From Verrucomicrobia bacterium UBA3063 (GTDB taxonomy: Bacteria; Verrucomicrobiota; Verrucomicrobiia; Methylacidiphilales; Verrucolacustridaceae): a DNA stretch of 18,192 nt. Below, piece by piece: positions 1 through 7,481 of this stretch. The translations under genes were made by a program, and so were the position numbers. Under the pieces are notes generated by a model. That model worked only from the letters and a program-made list of their open reading frames with translations. It did not search any database and had not been told where the DNA came from. Positions within the stretch are counted from its first letter, which is position 1, and each line of letters starts with the position of its first letter. The DNA is taken from contig DFCD01000023.1 of NCBI GenBank assembly GCA_002366885.1, positions 320 to 18,511 on the forward strand, given 5' to 3'.

Positions 1-539
1 GCCACCGCGGCCACCTTTTCCACATGAAGCTCGGAAAGCACTTCCGTGACGATGCCCAGCCCCGTCTCCTTCTTGGCGAGGGCCAACAACTCCAGGCCCC
101 TTTCGCCCAATCCTTGGAACTCATACGGAGAGGTACGCGGCTTGAAGGCGCCACCCCGCAAAAAAGTCGCCCCCGCCTTCTTCACCGCCCGGGCGGTGGT
201 GAGGAGTTGCTCCTCGGACTCCACCGAGCAGGGCCCCGCCATCAACCGGAAAGGCTCCGTTGCGCCGATGGTCACCCCGTTGGCCTTCACCACGGTGGCG
301 CTCTTCCTGCCTTCCCGGGCCACCAGCTTATACCGCCGCTGGACGGGAAGAACCGCCTCGACCTGCGGCCAGGTGGCCAAGGCCTCCAGGGAGGCGTGGG
401 CCCGCTCATCCCCGATCGCGGCAATCACCGTCTGGATTTCCCCGATGATGGGATGGGGCTGGTACCCGAGTTTCCCGACCTCGGCGATCACCTGGTCGAC
501 CAGCTTCTTCTCCGTTCCCGGGCGCAGGGCAATAATCAT
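1..539 (-). CDS. aroF: 3-deoxy-7-phosphoheptulonate (DAHP) synthase, N-terminal part
   Basis: First enzyme of the shikimate pathway, condensing phosphoenolpyruvate and erythrose-4-phosphate in the cytoplasm. Translating the minus strand from the ATG at 539 gives 179 residues that run off the window edge. About 95 residues of ferredoxin-like regulatory extension (MIIALRPGTEKK...) come first. The barrel then begins with AGPCSVES (metal-binding Cys about residue 104) and RGGAFKPRTSP (about 128-138, PEP/phosphate binding). This layout matches the type I-beta family (Thermotoga/Bacillus style, TIGR01361). It is the last visible gene of the minus-strand run and starts 13 bases after the glycosyltransferase stop, so it is probably cotranscribed with it. 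No strong Shine-Dalgarno sequence is visible. Truncation is due only to the window boundary. Confidence 0.93.
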   Translation of the reverse strand, partial: MIIALRPGTEKKLVDQVIAEVGKLGYQPHPIIGEIQTVIAAIGDERAHASLEALATWPQVEAVLPVQRRYKLVAREGRKSATVVKANGVTIGATEPFRLMAGPCSVESEEQLLTTARAVKKAGATFLRGGAFKPRTSPYEFQGLGERGLELLALAKKETGLGIVTEVLSELHVEKVAAV

Positions 540-552
540 GGGCCAGGAAACC

Positions 553-1491
553 CTAACGGCCGGCCGTTTTCATCACAAGAAGCGGCCCAAGCTCCTCCTG
601 CCACCAGCGGGCAAGCTCCCCCCTCTCCGGCCAAGCCCCGTTGCGGTGCCAGGACCGGACATGGGAACCGGGCGGGGCCCAGATTCTCGGATCGGTGGGC
701 CCGAACAACAGCCCGCACGGCACCCCGCTCCAGGCCGCCAAATGGCTGATGCCGCTGTCGTGGCCCAAATACAGGTCGGCGGAGCGAAGCAGGCCAAACA
801 CGTCCGGCAGCGGCCGGTTTTCCCATTCCTCATGGGGGGCGCGCCTCCATTCCTCCGGAATCCCGCGGAGAAGATCCCCCTCCACTTCCCCGGCCAACCA
901 GACCCATTCCACCGGTCGTTCCCTTTTCCAGATCCGCAGCTCCTCCAGCCAATCTTCCAGGGGCCAGCACTTGCGAGCACCGCCGCTGCCGGGATGGATG
1001 ACGATCCGGGGAACCGATCCGGGGACGCGGGAAGATTCCGCGGTTGCCAGTTTTTCCCCGCGGAGAAGGTGGGACATCCCCGGCCCCACTCCCAGCGCCG
1101 ACAAGGGACCGGTCAGGTGTTTCCAGGCGGCAGTCGCCGGCGCGGTGGGTTCGATGGCGAGATAATCGCCCTGCCCACCCCCCCGCCTCCAGTTGGCCTC
1201 AAAGATTCCGTCCGGATCGAAGAGGTAGGAAACCGTGAGATCGAATTCGGAGAAGTAATCGCACCAATCGGGCTCAAGGACGCCTCCCTTGGCGAAAAAT
1301 CCCGCCAGTCCCGGACGGTCAATGGCCCGGATCTCGTCCACCCGACCCGGTCCGGTGACCAGCTCGCCGAAACGGGGATTGGCCACCAGTTCGAGCCGGG
1401 CTTGTGGCCACTTTTGCCGGATCCCCGCCACCGCCGGCAGCGTGAGCAGAAAATCCCCGAGCGCGCCGCCACGGATGACCAGGATTTTCAA
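553..1491 (-). CDS. Glycosyltransferase family 9 (heptosyltransferase-like)
   Basis: A 312-residue cytosolic GT-B glycosyltransferase of the ADP-heptose:LPS heptosyltransferase type (GT9), which would add sugars to the lipopolysaccharide core. The N-terminus MKILVIRGGALGDFLLTLP is the typical GT9 opening with the GDxLLTLP loop. The C-terminal half has HPGSGGARKCWPLEDW (about 167-182) and the sugar-nucleotide site LYLGHDSGISHLAAWSGVP followed by LFGPTDPRIWAP. The start is TTG at 1491; no better in-frame start fits the conserved N-terminus. It begins 18 bases after the upstream membrane-protein gene and ends 13 bases before aroF. The acceptor and donor cannot be told from sequence. Presence of GT9 fits a Gram-negative envelope. 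Confidence 0.9.
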   Translation of the reverse strand: MKILVIRGGALGDFLLTLPAVAGIRQKWPQARLELVANPRFGELVTGPGRVDEIRAIDRPGLAGFFAKGGVLEPDWCDYFSEFDLTVSYLFDPDGIFEANWRRGGGQGDYLAIEPTAPATAAWKHLTGPLSALGVGPGMSHLLRGEKLATAESSRVPGSVPRIVIHPGSGGARKCWPLEDWLEELRIWKRERPVEWVWLAGEVEGDLLRGIPEEWRRAPHEEWENRPLPDVFGLLRSADLYLGHDSGISHLAAWSGVPCGLLFGPTDPRIWAPPGSHVRSWHRNGAWPERGELARWWQEELGPLLVMKTAGR

Positions 1492-1509
1492 AACCGCCGG
1501 ATAGGATTT

Positions 1510-2061
1510 TTAGTAGGCGAAGATGCCCAGCCCGAGCAGGCAGAGGGCAAAGCCTATGCCGAGCAAGAGGAGCAATTTTCCCCGGAAGGGGTTGGCAAAG
1601 ACCCAGCCGATGGCGTCGCGCAGGAGATAGGGTGACCCCACCAGGAACATGCCTTGGATGATGAGCACGTAGGCGTAGACCACCACCACCAACCGCAAGG
1701 CATCCTCCCTCAGGAAACAGGCGTCCAGCAGGACATTCGCCCCCAGCAGCAGCAGGATCCCAAGGGCGCGGACGGCAATGAATTCCCGCACATACAACCA
1801 GCTGCTCACCCCGAGCGCGACCGCCGCCAGCACGAAAAGGGGACGAAATCGGGTGTACTCCATCAGATTCATTGTGCCGGCCAGCCACGCCGCCCACGCC
1901 GTGGCCAGCGCCAGCAAAACCCCTCCGGCCATTTCCGAACGCGGAAACGCACGCCACCAAGCCACCGCCTTCTCGTAATCAAGAAAACACCAGGCATGGA
2001 TGAGCAAGGATCCAAGACCAAGCCACACGGCCACCTGGGAAAGGGGGAAGGAGTAGATCAT
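1510..2061 (-). CDS. Multi-pass membrane protein, function unknown
   Basis: A 183-residue very hydrophobic protein with about five or six predicted membrane helices (roughly residues 7-25, 44-63, 70-88, 94-112, 121-143 and 160-181). There is no signal peptidase motif and no recognisable catalytic motif. A short polar patch LDYEKAVAWW lies between the first two helices. The ATG at 2061 lies 6 bases after the miaB stop, and the stop is 18 bases before the glycosyltransferase start, so it is inside the minus-strand operon. I do not recognise the family. Position next to a glycosyltransferase could suggest an envelope role, but that is inference only. Confidence 0.8.
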   Translation of the reverse strand: MIYSFPLSQVAVWLGLGSLLIHAWCFLDYEKAVAWWRAFPRSEMAGGVLLALATAWAAWLAGTMNLMEYTRFRPLFVLAAVALGVSSWLYVREFIAVRALGILLLLGANVLLDACFLREDALRLVVVVYAYVLIIQGMFLVGSPYLLRDAIGWVFANPFRGKLLLLLGIGFALCLLGLGIFAY

Positions 2062-2067
2062 GGCGGG

Positions 2068-3417
2068 TCAACCGAGAATGGAGGGGTCACCGTAGTCGGT
2101 GAAGCCGGTGGATTCCGTGATCCGCACGGTGAGCAACTGCCCCAGATGCCGCTCTCCCCCGGAAAAGACCACCGGGCGGTTTTGCCGACTCCGCCCCGTC
2201 AACCGGCTCTCCCTGGTTTTGCTGGGACCCTCCACAAGAATTTCCACAAGGCTCCCCACCCTTCGTTTGGCCTTCTCCTCGGCCCGGCGGGTGAGCAACC
2301 CGAGCAGTTCCTGGTTTCTCTCTTCCTTCACTTTCTCGGGAACCTCCCCCCCCGTTTCCTGGGTGGCGCGTGTCCCCTGGCGGGATGAGTAGCGGAAGAT
2401 AAAACCGTTGTCGAAATCCACCTGCTCCATCATTTTCCGCGTGGCCGCAAAATCGGCGTCTGTCTCCCCGGGATAGCCAACGATGACATCGGTGGTCAGA
2501 CCGATCCGCGGGCAGGCTTGGCGTACCTGATCAAGGATCCGGAGGTACTGGTCGGCGGTATATCCCCTGCCCATCTGCCGGAGAATGCGATCCGAACCGG
2601 ACTGCACGGGCAGGTGAAGATGCTCGCACAGCTTGTTCAACCGCCCGTAGCAACCGATCAGGTCCGGCTTCATTCCGCGCGGATGGGGAGAGGTAAACCG
2701 GATTCGATCCAGGCCGGGGATGGATTCCAGCTCTTCCAGCAACTGGACAAAGGCGGACTTGCCCTCCCGCGCCGGAATCCGACGGCCGTACATGTTGACG
2801 ATCTGTCCCAGCAAGGTGACCTCCCGGATTCCCTGCCCCGCCAGATGCCTCACCTCCTCGACAATTTCGGCGATCGGGCGGGAGCGTTCCTTACCCCGGG
2901 TGGTCGGAACAATGCAGAAGGAGCAGTGCATGTCGCACCCTTGCATGACGGAGACGAAAGCGGTGACCTGACGCGGCGCGAACACATGGTCCCGGATGGT
3001 GCTTTCCGAGCCCGTCTCCTCCTCCACCTCGGCTAGAAAGCGCGGACGGCCGCCCAGGCGCGCCTGCCTCGCCTGTTCCACCAGGTCGGGCACCCGGTGG
3101 AATTTTTGCGTCCCCACCACCAGATCAACGCCCGCCATCTCCTTTTCCAGGGCAGCCCCACGTCGCTGCGCCATGCATCCGAGAAAACCAAGCACCACTC
3201 CCGGATTCTTCTTCCGAAGGGCGCGGAGATTGCCCATCTTCCGCAACGCCTTTTGTTCCGCCAGGTCACGGACGCTGCAGGTGTTGAGCAGGACGACATC
3301 GGCCTCCTTTTCGGACGGAACCGGGCGGTAGCCGCGATCCTGCAACTGGCGGAGAACCTGCTCCGAGTCGCGCTCGTTCATCTGGCAACCGTAGGTTTTG
3401 AGAAACACGGAAGGCAT
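2068..3417 (-). CDS. miaB: tRNA-2-methylthio-N6-dimethylallyladenosine synthase MiaB
   Basis: Radical-SAM methylthiotransferase that converts i6A37 to ms2i6A37 in tRNAs reading UNN codons. The 449-residue protein has the full architecture. The N-terminal UPF0004 domain begins MPSVFLKTYGCQMNERDSEQ, with cluster cysteines at about 11, 47 and 81. The radical-SAM CxxxCxxC motif GCDMHCSFC is at about 160-168, followed by TTRGKERSRP. LPVQSGSDRILRQMGRGYT comes later, and a C-terminal TRAM domain ends the protein. The ATG at 3417 was chosen because it gives the canonical N-terminus; a GAAGG lies about 13 bases upstream. The open frame continues upstream to 3555, but that extension is unlike the family and overlaps the preceding gene. 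It is 6 bases upstream of the next membrane gene. Confidence 0.95.
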   Translation of the reverse strand: MPSVFLKTYGCQMNERDSEQVLRQLQDRGYRPVPSEKEADVVLLNTCSVRDLAEQKALRKMGNLRALRKKNPGVVLGFLGCMAQRRGAALEKEMAGVDLVVGTQKFHRVPDLVEQARQARLGGRPRFLAEVEEETGSESTIRDHVFAPRQVTAFVSVMQGCDMHCSFCIVPTTRGKERSRPIAEIVEEVRHLAGQGIREVTLLGQIVNMYGRRIPAREGKSAFVQLLEELESIPGLDRIRFTSPHPRGMKPDLIGCYGRLNKLCEHLHLPVQSGSDRILRQMGRGYTADQYLRILDQVRQACPRIGLTTDVIVGYPGETDADFAATRKMMEQVDFDNGFIFRYSSRQGTRATQETGGEVPEKVKEERNQELLGLLTRRAEEKAKRRVGSLVEILVEGPSKTRESRLTGRSRQNRPVVFSGGERHLGQLLTVRITESTGFTDYGDPSILG

Positions 3418-3466
3418 GGCTTTTTTTAGACCTTCGCACCCTTGCGCGCCATCCGATTGCTTTCCC

Positions 3467-3724
3467 TCAAGCCTGCAGCCTTCGGCGGAAATGCCCGCGA
3501 AGGTACCGAAAAAGGAGTACCGGAAACGGGGAAACCACCAGGAGAAGCCCGGCAAGAAGGACCTCGTTGGTGCAACGGCCCCCGTCCAACTTTTCCACCC
3601 CCTGCCAACCCAGAAGAAGCAAGCCCAGCGTCATGCCGATCCAAAAAAAGGGCATGATCACGCGGTCAAAGGTTCCTTTTTCCTTAAGCCGCTGGATCCG
3701 ATGATCCCGGTTGCTCCAGTCCAT
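3467..3724 (-). CDS. Small two-helix membrane protein, unknown
   Basis: An 85-residue protein starting MDWSNRDHRIQRLKEKG, with two hydrophobic segments (about residues 23-41 and 54-73). It has a charged N-terminus and a strongly basic C-terminal tail (FRYLRGHFRRRLQA). By the positive-inside rule both ends should be cytoplasmic. The start is taken at 3724, eight bases after the tatC stop. A longer in-frame start at 3760 would overlap tatC and has a less natural sequence. It sits between tatC and miaB (50 bases before miaB), so it is probably cotranscribed. It is not TatA or TatB: there is no single N-terminal helix followed by an amphipathic helix. I do not recognise the family. Confidence 0.65.
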   Translation of the reverse strand: MDWSNRDHRIQRLKEKGTFDRVIMPFFWIGMTLGLLLLGWQGVEKLDGGRCTNEVLLAGLLLVVSPFPVLLFRYLRGHFRRRLQA

Positions 3725-3732
3725 GGAAAAGC

Positions 3733-4497
3733 TCAGGCCCCGGCTTTTCGCTCTGCCCAACCCAGCCCGGCGAGACCCACCTCAAACAAACCGTACAGGG
3801 GGAAAAACATCAGGGCCAAGTTGAACGGATCCGAGGTCGGTGTCACGCACGCCGCCACCACCAAAAGGACCACCACCGCATGGCGCCGGTGCCTTGCGAC
3901 CACCTCCCGCTGAAGCAACCCCAGCCGCCCCAACAAAACCATGACCAGCGGCAACTCGAAGGAGAGGCCGAACCCGAGGAGCATTTGCAGGACAAAATCG
4001 GTGTAGCTGGCCATGGTCCAGCTTGTCTCCAGTCCCAACCAGCGGTTGAACTCCTGGAAAAATGCCAGCGCCCGGGGAAGAACCAAAAAATAACAAAACA
4101 TGGCCCCCAAGAGAAAAAGAAAGGCTCCGGCGAGAAAGGCCGGCACCAGCAACCTGCGTTCACGGACATCCAGGGCCGGCAACAGGTAATTCCCGAGGAA
4201 ATAAAGCACAAGCGGGAGGGAAAGAAGGATGCCCGCACCCAACCCGATCTGCAGGGTGACGGTCATCGGGTCGGTGACCTGCAGGGCAAGAAGCGTGCCG
4301 GACGATGCCCCTCCCCCTTCCGTCTGGGCCTTCAGGAGGGGTTCCCGCAGGAACTCCATCACCTTGCCGATGCCGGAGACCCCGATGATCGCCCCTGCCC
4401 CGATGGCCCCGGCACAACGGAGAATCAGGCCGCGCAAATCCTCGAGGTGGTCCAGGAACGGCTTTTCGGTGTCCTTCACGGCAGGAGGCTCCTCCAT
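3733..4497 (-). CDS. tatC: Sec-independent protein translocase TatC
   Basis: Core receptor of the twin-arginine translocon, which exports folded proteins carrying RR signal peptides across the inner membrane. The 254-residue protein begins with a cytoplasmic segment containing FLDHLEDLRG (family HL.ELR motif). Six hydrophobic segments follow, with the conserved GFGLSFELP (signal-peptide-binding Glu region) and VTPTSDPFN before the last helices. Length is typical. Its start overlaps the end of the upstream cyclo-ligase gene by 22 bases, suggesting translational coupling. No tatA or tatB lies in the window. The partner subunits must be encoded elsewhere. Confidence 0.94.
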   Translation of the reverse strand: MEEPPAVKDTEKPFLDHLEDLRGLILRCAGAIGAGAIIGVSGIGKVMEFLREPLLKAQTEGGGASSGTLLALQVTDPMTVTLQIGLGAGILLSLPLVLYFLGNYLLPALDVRERRLLVPAFLAGAFLFLLGAMFCYFLVLPRALAFFQEFNRWLGLETSWTMASYTDFVLQMLLGFGLSFELPLVMVLLGRLGLLQREVVARHRRHAVVVLLVVAACVTPTSDPFNLALMFFPLYGLFEVGLAGLGWAERKAGA

Positions 4498-5048
4498 CCG
4501 TTTTCGGTGATGACGTGGGGCAAACTCACGTCGTGCGGTTCCCGCGGGAGATTTTCCATTTCCTGGACCCCGAAAAAAAGCCCCACCACCCAGGCCTGCC
4601 GCGGACGTTGGGCAAGAACCCGATCGTAGTGCCCACCGCCACGGCCCAGCCGTGTTCCCGTCCGGTCAAAGGCACGGCCCGGCACGCAGAAACCGTCTAT
4701 CGCCTCCAGCTTCACCATGGCATGCTTCCCCGGAAGCGGTTCCCAGAGGGTTTCCAGCGAAGGCAAGGGGCCGGGCTGGATTTCCCACCAGGTCAGGCCG
4801 TGGCGGATATCGGTTTTGGGAAGAGCCACGGTTTTTCCCTCCTCCCATGCCTTCCGGATCACGTGGCGGGTTTCCGGCTCGTCCGGAAGCGAAAGATAAA
4901 GTCCCACCGTTCTTGCCGACTGCCATTGCCGGGCCGCCCCCAGGGCTTCCGCAATCGCCAGGGAAGAATCCCGGCGGACCTCGCCGGCCAGCAGCGAAAG
5001 GCGCCGGCGGATTTCCTCGCGGGCGGAGGTTTTGGCCGATGTCCCCAT
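4476..5048 (-). CDS. 5-formyltetrahydrofolate cyclo-ligase
   Basis: ATP-dependent enzyme (5,10-methenyl-THF synthetase) converting 5-formyl-THF to 5,10-methenyl-THF, clearing an inhibitory folate. The 190-residue protein has the expected motifs. A basic N-terminus contains REEIRRRLS; YLSLPDEPET (about 51-60) and ALPKTD (about 75-80) follow. The nucleotide/substrate signature PGRAFDRTGTRLGRGGGHYD lies at about 123-142. The ATG at 5048 gives normal family length; the open frame upstream to 5348 is not family-like and would cross the divergent gene. It heads the minus-strand run of seven genes and overlaps tatC by 22 bases. Its promoter should lie in the roughly 85-130 base gap before the divergent hydrolase. 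Confidence 0.92.
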   Translation of the reverse strand: MGTSAKTSAREEIRRRLSLLAGEVRRDSSLAIAEALGAARQWQSARTVGLYLSLPDEPETRHVIRKAWEEGKTVALPKTDIRHGLTWWEIQPGPLPSLETLWEPLPGKHAMVKLEAIDGFCVPGRAFDRTGTRLGRGGGHYDRVLAQRPRQAWVVGLFFGVQEMENLPREPHDVSLPHVITENGWRSLLP

Positions 5049-5133
5049 GTCCCCGAAGCTAACGGATCCCCTGCCTCCAAGCCATCCTTGCGGGCGTTTG
5101 CGTCGACCCCGCCCTGTCCCCAAGATCAGGTCC

Positions 5134-6015
5134 TTGAAGGCCTCACCCTCACATCCCCGGAGGCAAAGACCCCACCGCTTCATCACGGAAGTTCTCCTGC
5201 CCGCCCTCTTCAGGCGGAAACGGGGACACCGCCACGGCATCCAACCGATTTTTCCCAAGCTGAAACACAGGGAAATTTGTCTGACCTGGATTGGCCATGC
5301 GTCCTTTCTGATCCAGAGCCCCGAAGCCAACATCCTTGTCGATCCCAACTGGGCGAATTGGCTGCTCGTCGTCCGCCGCCTTCGCCACGCCGGTCTGGCC
5401 CATCACCACCTGCCCAACATCGACTTGGTGCTCATCACCCACGCCCATTTCGATCACCTCAACCGGCGGAGTCTCCGCCAGATCGCCTCCAACCAGCCGA
5501 TCGTTGTGCCGGCCGGGGTCGGCGACCTGGTGCACGGAATCGGTTTCGAGAAGGTGTATGAGATGAAATGGTGGGAACGACTGCGGTTTCCCGGCACCGC
5601 GGTCACTTTTGTCCCCGCCAAACATTGGGGCGCCCGCAAAGTCACCGACCTCCATCGGGGATACGGTGGTTATGTCCTCGATCTTGGCGGCCCCATCGTG
5701 TACCACGCCGGGGATTCCGCCTATTTTGATGGCTTCCGGGAAATCGGCCGCAAACTGAAACCGGAAATCTCCCTGCTTCCCATCGGGGCCTACCAAGGAC
5801 CGAAGTTCGGCGAGAACCATATGAACCCCGAAGAGGCTTTCCGCGCTTTTCAGGACCTGCGCTCGCGCTTCATGGTCCCCATGCATTTTGGAACTTACCA
5901 GCTGAGCTACGAGCCGCTCCATGAGCCACCCCAACGCCTCATGCAAGCGGCGATGCGGGCGGGCCGCCTAGCGGACGTACGGTTCCTGATCGAGGGGATG
6001 CCGACCCTATTCTAA
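5134..6015 (+). CDS. Metallo-beta-lactamase-fold hydrolase (NAPE-PLD/UlaG-like)
   Basis: A metal-dependent hydrolase resembling N-acyl-phosphatidylethanolamine phospholipase D and UlaG lactonases. Visible motifs are TWIGHASFLIQ, NILVDPNWANW, the HxHxDH zinc site THAHFDHLNRR, a later metal ligand at PAKHWGAR, HAGDSAYFDGF, and a C-terminal MVPMHFGTYQLSYEP. The substrate is unknown; homologues often act on phospholipid-like or lactone substrates. The start is uncertain. TTG at 5134 is proposed with only a weak AGG upstream. An ATG at 5047 is also in frame but would overlap the divergent cyclo-ligase start and add a Pro/Arg-rich, non-family stretch; a CTG at 5194 is possible. The last 9 bases overlap the end of the convergent NlpC/P60 gene. 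Confidence 0.85.
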   Translation: MKASPSHPRRQRPHRFITEVLLPALFRRKRGHRHGIQPIFPKLKHREICLTWIGHASFLIQSPEANILVDPNWANWLLVVRRLRHAGLAHHHLPNIDLVLITHAHFDHLNRRSLRQIASNQPIVVPAGVGDLVHGIGFEKVYEMKWWERLRFPGTAVTFVPAKHWGARKVTDLHRGYGGYVLDLGGPIVYHAGDSAYFDGFREIGRKLKPEISLLPIGAYQGPKFGENHMNPEEAFRAFQDLRSRFMVPMHFGTYQLSYEPLHEPPQRLMQAAMRAGRLADVRFLIEGMPTLF

Positions 6016-6642
6016 ACCGCCACGCTCTGCCCAACCCGGACGGGCGACCGGCCGGGCAAAGGCCACCAGTTTGCCCCGATGGGTGATGAAGTTGAAGAAG
6101 TTCCGGGCGTTTCCCGAGGGGGCGTTGGGGTCGAAACTGTAAATGTCCACGCCCCCCCCGCGCTCCCCGTCCATCCTCTGGGAGGACCCCGCCACCATCG
6201 CCTGTCCGTCTTTTTTCCTTCCCAGATAAATCATCACGTGACTGATCGGCGGATCCCGCGGGACGTTGTAGGTCCACTCCCAGAAAAGAAGATCCCCGCT
6301 CCTCATTTCCCCGACCAACCGCTCCGGATCCACTTTCCCGTCCTCCCGCAGGGGCACCTTGCGGACCTTCCCGCGTTCCTTGAGGTAGACGTATTGGCTC
6401 GAGGCGGTCCGCGGGAGATTCAGCCCAAAAACCTTCCACACGATGAAGCGGATGGTGTTGGAGCAGTCCATCGTGATGACATAAGGATGGCCGGGAGGCT
6501 GCCACGACTGGCCGTACGCCAGATCCTGCCGGGAAAGCCAGCGGCAGGTTTCCACCAGCTTCTGATGCTGCTCCTCCGAAACCGCCGCACGAGCCGGATC
6601 GGCCGGGACCAGGGCGACAAGGAGGAAAAAGAAAATCCTCAT
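6007..6642 (-). CDS. Secreted NlpC/P60-type cell-wall hydrolase
   Basis: A 211-residue probable papain-like peptidase that cleaves peptidoglycan stem peptides outside the cytoplasmic membrane. It opens with a short signal peptide (MRIFFFLLVALVPADPARA, cleavage likely near residue 19). The catalytic Cys is in MDCSNTIRFIV and is followed by LNLPRTASSQY, the usual NlpC/P60 spacing. GDLLFWEW precedes the probable catalytic His in ISHVMIYLG. No SH3 or LysM binding domain is visible. The ATG at 6642 is chosen because it places the signal peptide at the N-terminus; no clear Shine-Dalgarno is present. Its leader carries two perfect palindromes (6649-6673). It converges with the metallo-hydrolase, overlapping it by 9 bases. 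Confidence 0.85.
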   Translation of the reverse strand: MRIFFFLLVALVPADPARAAVSEEQHQKLVETCRWLSRQDLAYGQSWQPPGHPYVITMDCSNTIRFIVWKVFGLNLPRTASSQYVYLKERGKVRKVPLREDGKVDPERLVGEMRSGDLLFWEWTYNVPRDPPISHVMIYLGRKKDGQAMVAGSSQRMDGERGGGVDIYSFDPNAPSGNARNFFNFITHRGKLVAFARPVARPGWAERGGLE

Positions 6643-6648
6643 ACCGGA

Positions 6649-6673
6649 GAAGCATGCTTCCACCGGATCCGGT
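6649..6673. promoter_or_regulatory. Two abutting perfect 12-bp palindromes upstream of the NlpC/P60 gene
   Basis: GAAGCATGCTTC (6649-6660) and ACCGGATCCGGT (6662-6673) are each perfectly self-complementary and are separated by one base. They end 6 bases upstream of the ATG at 6642. Loopless palindromes are poor RNA hairpins, so a DNA-binding dimer site is the more natural reading. No known regulator motif is recognised; function is inferred from position only. Confidence 0.4.
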
Positions 6674-6721
6674 CTCTTACCCTGGGTGCCTTGGCGCCCC
6701 TTTCCATGGCGTGTTCTTCGC

Positions 6722-6740
6722 AAAATGCCGGAGCACGGCA
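6722..6740 (-). terminator. Weak candidate terminator after the HAD phosphatase gene
   Basis: On the minus strand TGCCG-TGCTC-CGGCA forms a five-pair hairpin followed directly by TTTT. It lies about 43 bases past the stop of the HAD gene and before the NlpC/P60 leader. The stem and U-run are short, so efficiency is doubtful. Confidence 0.3.
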
Positions 6741-6782
6741 AGCATTCCCCTTCGGCCACCCGGCCGGGGCAGGGCGCGCCGC

Positions 6783-7481
6783 CTAATCCAGAAGGCGGAA
6801 GAATTTTTCCGGGCGAGCCAGGTCGGCAAAAACGGCGTCGGCTCCGCAGGCCTGCAACTGTTCCGTGGGAAACGAGCCGGTGGCCACAGCGATGGCCTTG
6901 GCCCCGATGGCCCGGGCACAAGCCACGTCATGCGGGGTGTCGCCGATAATGTAAATCCTTTCCGGGGAAAACTCCTCGCCGTGACGGTCGCGTGCACGCC
7001 GTTTGGCATGGGGCCCGAGTTCGTTCCGCACTGGGGAATCATCCGCAAAGGCGCCGAACTCGAAAAAGTGGTTCACCCCGTAACGGGCAAGCTTCAGCCG
7101 CGCCCCTTTTTCGATGTTTCCCGTCAGCAGGCCCTGCACGAGATCGGGGCGCCGGTGCGCCTCTTCGAGGATTTCCAGAATCCCCGGATGAAGACCGCCC
7201 TGCCTTCTCGGCAACTCTTCCGCCAGCCGTTCCAAGTACACATCCAAAAACCGAACGATCTCCTCCTCCCCATGGGGAAGCCCCTCGCGCGCGAGCAGCT
7301 GTTCCACGATCCATTTGTCCGTCCGGCCGGCAATTTCCAGCCCCTGCAACCCGCGGGCAACGCCGTGAAGTTTCTCCATGGCGTGCCCAAGAGCGGTTTC
7401 CCCTGCCTTGCCGGTGTGGAGAATCGTCCCGTCGATGTCCCAGAGCAGGAGTTTCCGGGGTTGCCCGCGCCCCGGCTTCAC
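6783..7481 (-). CDS. HAD-superfamily phosphatase (phosphoglycolate phosphatase-like)
   Basis: A 232-residue haloacid-dehalogenase-type phosphohydrolase. Motif I is WDIDGTIL (nucleophile Asp15, acid/base Asp17), motif II LLTGN (Thr120), a motif III lysine lies near residue 130, and motif IV is IIGDTPHDVACARA (Asp181, Asp185). The helical cap between residues about 25 and 95 is of subclass C1, as in Gph/PGP enzymes. The substrate cannot be assigned; a sugar phosphate or phosphoglycolate is typical. The start is GTG at 7481, whose GTGA overlaps the fabI stop by 4 bases. It is therefore translationally coupled to fabI and expressed with it. Confidence 0.87.
   Translation of the reverse strand: MKPGRGQPRKLLLWDIDGTILHTGKAGETALGHAMEKLHGVARGLQGLEIAGRTDKWIVEQLLAREGLPHGEEEIVRFLDVYLERLAEELPRRQGGLHPGILEILEEAHRRPDLVQGLLTGNIEKGARLKLARYGVNHFFEFGAFADDSPVRNELGPHAKRRARDRHGEEFSPERIYIIGDTPHDVACARAIGAKAIAVATGSFPTEQLQACGADAVFADLARPEKFFRLLD

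Noticed and set aside
46..1635. A 529-codon open frame on the plus strand
   Set aside because: It is antisense to aroF and the GT9 gene, Pro/Arg/Gly-rich, and resembles no protein family. Long antisense frames are expected in GC-rich DNA.
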